Below, piece after piece: positions 36,101 to 43,319 of a stretch of 64,000 bases of DNA. Both the position numbers and the translations under genes were made by a program. The stretch is from NCBI RefSeq assembly GCF_041677825.1, contig NZ_JBAYPG010000001.1:124001-188000 (forward strand), given 5' to 3'. Below the pieces are notes generated by a model. It did not search any database. It was not told the origin of the DNA and was given only the letters and a program-made list of their open reading frames with translations. This DNA comes from Castellaniella sp041677825. GTDB taxonomy: Bacteria > Pseudomonadota > Gammaproteobacteria > Burkholderiales > Burkholderiaceae_B. Position 1 is the first letter of the stretch, and each line of letters begins with the position of its first letter.

Positions 36101-37855
36101 ATGGCCCCACCACAGCGAAAGTCTCTCATACCGACCACATTCTATGAGCACGCGCGCAACAGCCGGCGCCTGTACTGGCTGACGCCGGCCATCGTGCTCG
36201 TGCTGTATCTGTGCGTCATGGGTGCCTTCATCTGGCTGCAGCGCCTGCACAGCGACAGCGTCATGTTCGTCACCATCGACCAGGAAACCCGCCAGGAACG
36301 CCTGTTGATGGTGATCCTCGCACTCTCTCTGGTCATCGTCTTCAGCCTGCTCGCGCTCTGGCGCTACACGCGTTTCCGCACACAGGCCGAAGCCGCGCTG
36401 ATCGCAGAAACGGGGTTCAGGCGCGCCATGGAGAACTCGATGTCGACCGGGATGCGAGTATTCGACATGCAGGGCCGCATCGCCTATGTCAATCCGGCCT
36501 TCTGCCGGATGATAGGCTGGAATGAGGCTGATCTGGTCGGTCGCACCGCGCCTTTCCCCTACTGGCTGCCGGGGCGCCACGACCAGCATCGTGAAACCCT
36601 GGCGCAGCTGCTCTCGGGGCGCACCCCGAGCAGCGGCCTCGAGATCGAGGCGCAGCGGCGCGACGGCTCGCACTTCACGGCCCGCATGTACGTATCGGCC
36701 CTGCGCGACCCACAGGGTGAGCAGATCGGCTGGATGACCTCGATGACCGACATCACCGAGCCCAAGAGGATCCGCGAAGCCCTGACAGCCGCTCACGAGC
36801 GTTTCATGACCGTGCTCGAAGGGCTGGACGATGCCATCTCCGTGGTCGCGGATACCCCCGAAGGCCTGGAATTGCTGTTTGCCAACCGCATCTACCGACG
36901 GCTGTTCGGGGCGCAGACAGCCGGCCATGCAGAATTGCTCGGTGGCCGCCTGGGCCGCTTCACCGATGAAACCACGGAAATCCATTCCGCGACGGCCGCA
37001 CGCTGGTTTGAAGTGCATCACCGCATGCTGGCCTGGACGGACTCCCGCAGGGTCCGCCTGCAGGTCGCACGCGACATCACCGAGCGGCGCAAGCACGAGG
37101 AAGCGCTGCGCATCCAGCAGGAAAAGGCACAGCTGACCAGCCGCCTGACCACCATGGGTGAAATGGCCTCGTCGCTTGCCCACGAGCTGAACCAGCCCCT
37201 GACGGCAATCAACAACTACAACATGGCGGCCGTCGCCATGCTCAAATCAGGCTCGGCCTCCGATGCCGCGCTGTTGCAGGCGCTCGAGAAGGCGTCTCAA
37301 CAAACCGAGCGGGCGGGCAAGATCATCAGCCGGATTCGTGACTTCGTCAAACGCAGCGAACCGCAGCGCCAGGCCACGAGTCTGGCCCGCATCGTCGAGA
37401 ATGCGGTGGGGTTTGCAGACATCGATGCCCGAAAACGACAGATCGAAATCACCCAGATCGTGCCCGATCCCATGCCGGACGTACTGGCCGACCCCATCCT
37501 GATCGAGCAGGTTCTCCTGAATCTGCTCAAGAACGGGGTCGGGGCCATGGAACACAGCGAACACCACAACGTGCTGCTGCACATCACCGATCAGCATCCA
37601 CTGGTCGAAATCGCGGTCATCGATCATGGCCATGGCCTGCGCAATCCAGAACGTCTGTTCGAGCCGTTCTACAGCACCAAGTCCGAAGGTCTGGGCATGG
37701 GGCTCAACATCTGCCGTACCATCATAGAATCTCATCATGGCCGCCTGTGGGCCAGCGCCAACCCCGAAGGGGGCACCATCTTTCGTTTCACGCTGCCCAA
37801 GGCGGCCCATCATCCAGAGCCTGCAGAGGCCACCATAGAGGACACGCAAGCATGA
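36101..37855 (+). CDS. PAS-domain membrane sensor histidine kinase
   Basis: A 584-residue sensor kinase with two N-terminal membrane helices (about 27-47 and 68-90) enclosing only about 20 periplasmic residues, so sensing is probably cytoplasmic or membrane-based. Two PAS domains follow (about 100-220, ending WMTSMTDITEPKR, and 226-330). The HisKA domain has the phospho-acceptor His361 (SSLAHELNQPLTAI). The HATPase domain has an N-box NLLKNGVGAM (about 474-483) and GLGMGLNI (530-537). The domain order resembles FixL/DctB-type kinases, but no FixL haem-binding signature is evident, so the signal is unknown. The stop overlaps the regulator's start (ATGA). It is divergent from aceE. Confidence 0.9.
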   Translation: MAPPQRKSLIPTTFYEHARNSRRLYWLTPAIVLVLYLCVMGAFIWLQRLHSDSVMFVTIDQETRQERLLMVILALSLVIVFSLLALWRYTRFRTQAEAALIAETGFRRAMENSMSTGMRVFDMQGRIAYVNPAFCRMIGWNEADLVGRTAPFPYWLPGRHDQHRETLAQLLSGRTPSSGLEIEAQRRDGSHFTARMYVSALRDPQGEQIGWMTSMTDITEPKRIREALTAAHERFMTVLEGLDDAISVVADTPEGLELLFANRIYRRLFGAQTAGHAELLGGRLGRFTDETTEIHSATAARWFEVHHRMLAWTDSRRVRLQVARDITERRKHEEALRIQQEKAQLTSRLTTMGEMASSLAHELNQPLTAINNYNMAAVAMLKSGSASDAALLQALEKASQQTERAGKIISRIRDFVKRSEPQRQATSLARIVENAVGFADIDARKRQIEITQIVPDPMPDVLADPILIEQVLLNLLKNGVGAMEHSEHHNVLLHITDQHPLVEIAVIDHGHGLRNPERLFEPFYSTKSEGLGMGLNICRTIIESHHGRLWASANPEGGTIFRFTLPKAAHHPEPAEATIEDTQA

Positions 37856-38475
37856 CCGAATTTCAATCCAGCCATACCATTTTCATCGTCGATGATGACG
37901 AAGCCGTGCGCGACTCCCTGCGCTGGCTGCTCGAGGCCAATGGCTACAAGGTCCGGGTATATGCGGGCGCCGAAGAGTTTCTCGACAGCTACAGCTCCGA
38001 GCAGATCGGGGTGTTGATTGCCGATGTGCGCATGCCCGGCATGAGCGGCCTCGAACTCCAGGAAGCCCTGATCGAGCGCAAGGCGCCCTTGCCCATCGTC
38101 TTCATCACCGGCCACGGCGACGTTCCCATGGCCGTATCCACCATGAAGAAGGGGGCCGTCGATTTTCTTGAAAAGCCCTTCAACGAAGCCGAACTGCGCA
38201 AAATCGTGGCCGGCATGCTCGTCCAGGCCGAGGACCGCGTACGCGAGATGCAGGTGCAGCGCGCCCAGCAGGCCGTGCTCGATCGCCTCACGGCGCGCGA
38301 GCAGCAGGTGCTCGAACGGATCGTGGCGGGGCGGCTGAACAAGCAGATTGCGGGCGATCTCAACATCAGCATCAAGACGGTCGAGGCCCATCGTGCAAAC
38401 ATCATGGAAAAGCTCGAGGTCAACACGGTGGCTGATCTGATGAAGATCGCCCTCACCCGTCCCGAAGAGGCCTGA
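37852..38475 (+). CDS. FixJ/NarL-type response regulator
   Basis: A 207-residue regulator and the partner of the preceding kinase. The receiver has the acidic pocket VDDDE, the phospho-acceptor Asp58 (LIADVRMPGMSG), Thr86 and Lys108 (FLEKPF). A LuxR-type helix-turn-helix follows (LTAREQQVLERIVAGRLNKQ; SIKTVEAHRANIMEKL). It most likely acts as a transcription factor. The ATG at 37852 overlaps the kinase stop. Its position between the aceE control region and folD makes local regulation of central carbon genes possible but unproven. Confidence 0.92.
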   Translation: MTEFQSSHTIFIVDDDEAVRDSLRWLLEANGYKVRVYAGAEEFLDSYSSEQIGVLIADVRMPGMSGLELQEALIERKAPLPIVFITGHGDVPMAVSTMKKGAVDFLEKPFNEAELRKIVAGMLVQAEDRVREMQVQRAQQAVLDRLTAREQQVLERIVAGRLNKQIAGDLNISIKTVEAHRANIMEKLEVNTVADLMKIALTRPEEA

Positions 38476-38476
38476 C

Positions 38477-39331
38477 ATGGCCGCTCGTCTGATCGATGGC
38501 AAGATGCTGGCCGCCACGGTGCGCGCGCAGGTAGCCGATCGGGTCCGGACCCTGCGGGCACAGGGCATCACGCCAGGCCTGGCCGTGGTCCTGGTGGGTG
38601 ACAATCCGGCATCGCAGGTCTACGTGCGCAACAAGGCGGCCGCCTGTGAAGCGGCCGGGATACTGTCGCGTACCGTATCCCTGGCAGCCGACACGCCTGA
38701 AGGTGAGTTGCTCGATCTGCTGGATTCCCTGAATGCCGATCCGTCCATCCATGGCATCCTGGTGCAGCTGCCCTTGCCCGGGCATATCGATACAGGCCGG
38801 GTGATTGCCGCCATCGACGCCACCAAGGACGTGGACGGTTTTCATGTGGCCAATGCAGGGCTCCTGCTGACGGGCCGACCCCGCTTCCTGCCATGCACGC
38901 CGTACGGCATCATGAAGATGCTCGAATCCGAGGCTGTCCCACTGTGGGGCGCCGAGGCGGTGGTCGTCGGGGCCAGCAACATCGTGGGCAAACCGATGGC
39001 ACTGCTGCTCCTGGCGGCCGGCGCCACCGTGACGATCTGCAATTCCAAGACGCGCGACCTCGGCGCACAGACGCGCCGGGCCGATGTTCTGGTGGTGGCG
39101 ACCGGCCGATCGGGCATGGTCACCGGCGACATGATCAAACCGGGCGCAGTCGTCATCGATGTGGGCATCAACCGGCTCGAGAACGGCCAGCTCGTGGGCG
39201 ATGTAGACTTCGAGACGGCCAGGCAGGTGGCGGCGGCCATCACGCCGGTACCGGGTGGTGTCGGCCCCATGACCATCGCCATGCTGCTGGTCAATACCGT
39301 CGAATCGGCCGAACGTCAGCTGCCGGCTTGA
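38477..39331 (+). CDS. folD: bifunctional methylenetetrahydrofolate dehydrogenase/cyclohydrolase
   Basis: FolD interconverts 5,10-methylene-, methenyl- and 10-formyl-tetrahydrofolate. The 284-residue protein has GLAVVLVGDNPASQVYVRNK with the catalytic lysine, then HGILVQLPLPGHIDTGRVIA, VVVGASNIVGKPMALLLL for NADP binding, and the C-terminal TPVPGGVGPMTIAMLLVNTV. It starts one base after the response regulator's stop, so it is likely co-transcribed with the two-component genes. Confidence 0.98.
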   Translation: MAARLIDGKMLAATVRAQVADRVRTLRAQGITPGLAVVLVGDNPASQVYVRNKAAACEAAGILSRTVSLAADTPEGELLDLLDSLNADPSIHGILVQLPLPGHIDTGRVIAAIDATKDVDGFHVANAGLLLTGRPRFLPCTPYGIMKMLESEAVPLWGAEAVVVGASNIVGKPMALLLLAAGATVTICNSKTRDLGAQTRRADVLVVATGRSGMVTGDMIKPGAVVIDVGINRLENGQLVGDVDFETARQVAAAITPVPGGVGPMTIAMLLVNTVESAERQLPA

Positions 39332-39353
39332 AATACCGCCCTTCAGTCCTCAT

Positions 39354-41471
39354 ATGAGCCTCATGAACAGCCAGTCTCCTGAAGCCGGCAATCCCCTGCT
39401 CGTTCCGGCCGAGTCCTTCATCGATTATGGCGCCGTCCAGCCCGCGCATGTCGAACCGGCCATACGCGCCCTGATCGCCGGGTGTCGCAGCGCCATCGAT
39501 GCCGCAGCGGCCGACGGGGCAGACGCCACCTGGGACAACTTCATCAACCCCATGGAAGACGCTTCCGAGCGGCTGCACCGGGCGTGGTCGGTGGTGGGGC
39601 ACCTGAACAGCGTGGTCAATACGCCCGAACTGCGCGAAGCCTACAATCGGTGCCTGCCGCTGATGAGCGAATTCTCCACCTGGGTGGGGCTCAACCGGGC
39701 ACTCTACGCCCGCTATCGCAGTCTCGCCGACAGCCCGGGTTTTTCCAGCCTGTCACCGACGCGCCAGCGCATCGTCCAGCTGGCGTTGCGCGATTTTCGC
39801 CTGGCCGGCGTCGAACTCGAAGGCCAGGCCCGCGAAGACTGGGCGCGCAACGCCGAGCAACAAGCCAGCCTGTCGCAGAAATTTTCCGAAAACGTGCTCG
39901 ATGCGACCGATCACTGGTCCCTGCTGATCGATGACCCGGCGCGCCTGGCCGGGCTGCCGGCCAACGTCGTCTCGGCGGCGCAGGCCGCAGCCCAGGCCAA
40001 CGAACAGCAAGGCTACCGGCTCAGCCTGCACATGCCCTGCTATCTGCCCGTGCTGCAGCATGCCCAGGATCGTGCACTGCGCGAAACCCTCTACCGGGCC
40101 TATGCGACCCGGGCGTCCGAACTGGGTGATGCCACCTACGACAATTCCACCATCATCGAATCACTGCTGAGCCTGCGGGCCGAAGAAGCACACCTGCTGG
40201 GCTATCAACATTTTGCCAGCCTGCGCCTGGAGACCCGCATGGCCGACAGCGCCCCCCAGGTGCTCGAATTCCTGCGCGAACTGGCTGTCCGGGCACGTCC
40301 CGCTGCAGAACAGGACCTCCAGGTATTGCGCCGGTTTGCGCACGACGAACTGGGCCTGGATACGCTCGAGGCCTGGGATATCGCCTACGCATCCGAGCGC
40401 CTGCGCGAGCACCTGCACAGCTATTCCGATGAAGAACTTCGCCCCTACTTCACCGAATCCCAGGTACTGAAGGGCCTGTTCAAGGTCATCCAGGCCCTGT
40501 TCGGGGTTCGCCTGCAGGCGTGTACGGCCAGCACCTGGCACCCCGATGCGCGCATATTCCAGGTACTCGATGCCGCAGGCCACGAAATCGGCCGGCTGGG
40601 CATGGACCTCTACGCCCGTCAAGGCAAGCAAGGTGGCGCCTGGGTCGGCAGCGAGCGCAGTCGCCGGCTGTTGCCCAGTGGTGAACTGCACACGCCGCTC
40701 GTCTGGCTGACCTGCAACTTCCCTGCCCCGATCGGCGGCCACGAGGCGCAGTTCAGTCACGACGATGTCATCACCCTCTTTCATGAAAGCGGGCATGCGA
40801 TGCACGCCTTGATGTCCCGCGTCGATGAACCCGCCGCGGCCGCATTTTCCGCCGTCGAGTGGGATGCCATCGAACTGCCGTCGCAGTTCATGGAAAACTT
40901 CTGCTGGGAATGGAACGTGCTGCAGTCGCTGACGCGGCACGCACAGACCGGTGAGCCCCTGCCGCGCGCACTCTACGACAAAATGCATGCCGCACGCAAC
41001 TTCCAGAGCGGCCTGCAGACCTTGCGCCAGATCGAGTTCGCCCTGTTCGACATGCAGATTCATCTGCAGTCGCAGGGGCTGACCATTGCAGCCGTCATGG
41101 AGACGCTCGCCCAGGTTCGCCAGGAAGTGGCACTCATCATCCCGCCCGGCTGGCATCGCTTTCCGCACGCCTTCTCACACCTGTTTGCAGGCGGCTACGG
41201 TGCCGGGTATTACAGCTACAAATGGGCCGAAGTGCTGTCGGCCGATGCCTTTGCCGCCTTCGAAGAACACGCCCGCCCCGAACCCGATGGCGGGCGCAAT
41301 GTGCTCGACGCTGAAACGGCGCGCCGCTACCTCGACGAAATCATCGCCGTAGGGGGCTCCAGGCCAGCCGCCGAGTCATTCAGGGCATTCCGTGGTCGCG
41401 ATCCCGAGATCGACGCCTTGCTGCGCCACGGGGGCCTCGTGCCCGATGGCAGCGTACCCGCCGCGCCCTGA
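39354..41471 (+). CDS. prlC: M3-family oligopeptidase A
   Basis: A cytoplasmic zinc metallopeptidase that degrades oligopeptides, including cleaved signal peptides. The zinc motif HESGHAMHALM has His477, Glu478 and His481, and Glu507 in WDAIELPSQFMEN is the third ligand. The protein has 705 residues, normal for PrlC/OpdA. An ATG at 39363 is an alternative start. It follows folD by 22 nt. Between its stop and the convergent reductase are 68 bp with a GCGGTTG/CAACCGC dyad but no canonical terminator. Confidence 0.96.
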   Translation: MSLMNSQSPEAGNPLLVPAESFIDYGAVQPAHVEPAIRALIAGCRSAIDAAAADGADATWDNFINPMEDASERLHRAWSVVGHLNSVVNTPELREAYNRCLPLMSEFSTWVGLNRALYARYRSLADSPGFSSLSPTRQRIVQLALRDFRLAGVELEGQAREDWARNAEQQASLSQKFSENVLDATDHWSLLIDDPARLAGLPANVVSAAQAAAQANEQQGYRLSLHMPCYLPVLQHAQDRALRETLYRAYATRASELGDATYDNSTIIESLLSLRAEEAHLLGYQHFASLRLETRMADSAPQVLEFLRELAVRARPAAEQDLQVLRRFAHDELGLDTLEAWDIAYASERLREHLHSYSDEELRPYFTESQVLKGLFKVIQALFGVRLQACTASTWHPDARIFQVLDAAGHEIGRLGMDLYARQGKQGGAWVGSERSRRLLPSGELHTPLVWLTCNFPAPIGGHEAQFSHDDVITLFHESGHAMHALMSRVDEPAAAAFSAVEWDAIELPSQFMENFCWEWNVLQSLTRHAQTGEPLPRALYDKMHAARNFQSGLQTLRQIEFALFDMQIHLQSQGLTIAAVMETLAQVRQEVALIIPPGWHRFPHAFSHLFAGGYGAGYYSYKWAEVLSADAFAAFEEHARPEPDGGRNVLDAETARRYLDEIIAVGGSRPAAESFRAFRGRDPEIDALLRHGGLVPDGSVPAAP

Positions 41472-41539
41472 AAAACCTGGTGCGGTTGCTGTTCGGGCCT
41501 GCTGGCGCGCCAACCGCCGGTTCCTGGCCCCCGCCGCGT

Positions 41540-42937
41540 TCAGCGGCCGGCCCGTGCAGCTGACACCGCGCCCCGCAGGGCCGTGCGCACCCCCTCTTCA
41601 ATGGTTGGATGGTAAAACGGCAGTGCGAGCATGTCCGGTACCGACAGTTCCATCTGCAGGGCCCACGCAAGCAGGTGAGCCACGTGTTCCGCATCGGGGC
41701 CTACCATTTCCGCACCCAGAAATCGCCGATCGCTGCGGCGCATATAGACATGCAACAGGCCCTGGTTGCGCAGCATGACCCGTGAGCGGCCCTGGCGGCT
41801 GTAATCGGCCTGACCGATCACCATGCGTTCGGGATCAAACGCCTGCCCACCCAGGCCAACACGCATGATCTGCGGGTCACTGAACACCACCTCGAGCGAT
41901 GCGCGATGCGATCGCGCAGGCAGATCGGGCCAGGCCGCGGCGTTGCGGCCCGCCTTGTGGCCATCGTCCGAAGCCTCGTGCTGGATGGCATGCCGGCCCG
42001 TTGCGTCGCCCGCCAGGAAAACCGGATGGCCACGGATCTGCAAAGTGTCCGGATCCAGATCAGGATGGCCGTCGGCATCGACTTCAATGCCGGCGCGCTC
42101 GAGCGCCAGGGCCGCCAGGGTATGATGGCGCCCGGTGGTGGCGAGCACACGATCGAAGCGTTCGGTCGTGGGCGGCCCCTCGGGGGCCGCCCACGTGACT
42201 TCGACCTGTGGCCCCGAACACCGGACCTGCATGATCCGCGCCCGACGGACCAGCCCCAGATCCGGGGCCAGGCAGGCGACCGCAGCGTCTTGTATCAGTG
42301 CGTCCTGAACCCGGGCGAAATTGTCCGAGCGGGTCAGCGTGCGCACCCGTACGCCAAGACGGGCGAGCGCCTGCCCCAGTTCGACCCCGATCACCCCGGC
42401 CCCCACCACCAGCACGCTGCGCGGCAGGTCGTGCCACTCGAACACGTCGTCATTGACGAGCGCCTGCTTTCCCAAGGGCTTCAGGCTGTCGGGAATGACC
42501 GGCTCGGTCCCCGTGGCCAGTATGATACGCTGTGCCCTGACGATCTGGCCATCATCGGCCCGCAGCAGGCCCGGAGCCACGAACTGCACCCTGGCATCCA
42601 GCCGATGTCCGGCCGGCATGGCCTGGACGTCGGCCAGCACAAACCCCACGAAACGATCCCGTTCACGGCGTACCCGCTGCATGACGGCCGGACCGTCCAC
42701 ATGAACCGGCCCCACACGCAGGCCGAACTGGCTCGCATGGCGCGCATCCGCAGCGGCCTGCGCTGCAGCGATCAGCAGCTTCGACGGCATGCAGCCGACC
42801 CGGGCGCACATCGTGCCATGGGCGCCGGCCTCGATCAGCAGTGGCCGCAGGCCCGCCTTCACAACTTCGCGATAGGCCGACAGCCCCGCCGAGCCCGCGC
42901 CTACGATCGCCACATCGACGACCCGTTCTTTCGGCAT
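41540..42937 (-). CDS. flavin disulfide reductase (dihydrolipoamide dehydrogenase/MerA/RclA-like) in a copper operon
   Basis: A 465-residue FAD and NAD(P)H-dependent pyridine-nucleotide-disulfide oxidoreductase. It has VAIVGAGSAGLSAYREVVKA for FAD, a redox pair Cys44-Cys49 in CARVGCMPSK (canonical E3 has CLNVGCIPSK), a second GxGxxG (VLVVGAGVIGVELGQALARL), and the C-terminal FYHPTIEEG acid-base motif. It is not the PDH E3, which is lpdA. It lacks MerA's N-terminal metal domain and C-terminal cysteine pair, but a free-standing GMTC-type chaperone is encoded 10 nt upstream. Related enzymes MerA and RclA reduce Hg(II) and Cu(II). A copper or thiol-stress reductase role is inferred from the operon and its CueR-like promoter. 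Confidence 0.8.
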   Translation of the reverse strand: MPKERVVDVAIVGAGSAGLSAYREVVKAGLRPLLIEAGAHGTMCARVGCMPSKLLIAAAQAAADARHASQFGLRVGPVHVDGPAVMQRVRRERDRFVGFVLADVQAMPAGHRLDARVQFVAPGLLRADDGQIVRAQRIILATGTEPVIPDSLKPLGKQALVNDDVFEWHDLPRSVLVVGAGVIGVELGQALARLGVRVRTLTRSDNFARVQDALIQDAAVACLAPDLGLVRRARIMQVRCSGPQVEVTWAAPEGPPTTERFDRVLATTGRHHTLAALALERAGIEVDADGHPDLDPDTLQIRGHPVFLAGDATGRHAIQHEASDDGHKAGRNAAAWPDLPARSHRASLEVVFSDPQIMRVGLGGQAFDPERMVIGQADYSRQGRSRVMLRNQGLLHVYMRRSDRRFLGAEMVGPDAEHVAHLLAWALQMELSVPDMLALPFYHPTIEEGVRTALRGAVSAARAGR

Positions 42938-42947
42938 GGTGGAGACC

Positions 42948-43148
42948 TCAGGCCGGCTGCACGTCGTAGCCTTCGGCCGCAATAGCCTGTTGCAGCTGCG
43001 ATGCATCGACCGGCGCTTCGATGGTGACGCGGTGGCTGGCCAGATCCGCCTGCACGCGTGCGTCTGCCGACAGGGACTGCACGGCCCGGGTGATGGTCTG
43101 TACGCAGTGATTGCATGTCATGTCATGGACTACAAATGTGGCTTTCAT
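42948..43148 (-). CDS. copZ: CopZ-like heavy-metal chaperone
   Basis: A 66-residue HMA domain that probably carries Cu(I) in the cytoplasm. The metal-binding CxxC is Cys12-Cys15 in FVVHDMTCNHCVQTITRAVQ, where the usual GMTC is DMTC. The ATG at 43148 is preferred to one five codons upstream because GGAG precedes it at a normal distance. It is divergent from copA and leads a two-gene unit with the flavin reductase. A promoter with a CueR-like box lies about 50 nt upstream. Confidence 0.92.
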   Translation of the reverse strand: MKATFVVHDMTCNHCVQTITRAVQSLSADARVQADLASHRVTIEAPVDASQLQQAIAAEGYDVQPA

Positions 43149-43199
43149 CGAAAATGACTCCATTATTGAGATAGACCCGTCATCGGGATGGACTTGCCC

Positions 43200-43230
43200 A
43201 TGTTAAACCTTGACACGGCGGCAAGCACAA
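43200..43230 (-). promoter_or_regulatory. MerR/CueR-type promoter for copZ-reductase
   Basis: Read on the minus strand, TTGTGC (43230-43225) and TAACAT (43205-43200) are separated by 19 bp, the long spacer typical of MerR-family activated promoters. The spacer region carries the box at 43207-43226, ACCTTGACACGGCGGCAAGC on the plus strand, which matches the copA box at 17 of 20 positions. Confidence 0.65.
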
Positions 43231-43257
43231 GCCCCTGGATATGCAGAACACCCCGGC

Positions 43258-43288
43258 TTGACCTTGACACGAGGTCAAGCTGTATTCT
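43258..43288 (+). promoter_or_regulatory. MerR/CueR-type promoter for copA-cueR
   Basis: TTGACC (43258-43263) and TATTCT (43283-43288) have a 19-bp spacer. The box ACCTTGACACGAGGTCAAGC (43261-43280) lies across it, and GCTTGACC/GGTCAAGC (43256-43280) is a perfect 8-bp dyad. CueR and its relatives bind such dyads and activate by untwisting overlong spacers. The start codon follows about 30 nt after the -10. Confidence 0.8.
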
Positions 43289-43319
43289 GCCTGCCAAGAC
43301 TCTTCACAAGGATGTATCC

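Noticed and set aside
41472..41539. Terminator between the M3 peptidase and the convergent reductase
   Set aside because: Only a 7-bp dyad with a 22-nt loop and no U tract is visible.
41540..42937. Calling the copper-operon flavoprotein a second PDH E3
   Set aside because: A lipoyl-bearing E3 is already in the PDH operon, and this protein has a different redox motif and a metal-chaperone neighbour.
43188..43319. N-terminal extension of CopA from an upstream ATG
   Set aside because: The extension covers the copA promoter and CueR box and lacks any domain; the ATG at 43320 has a good ribosome-binding site.
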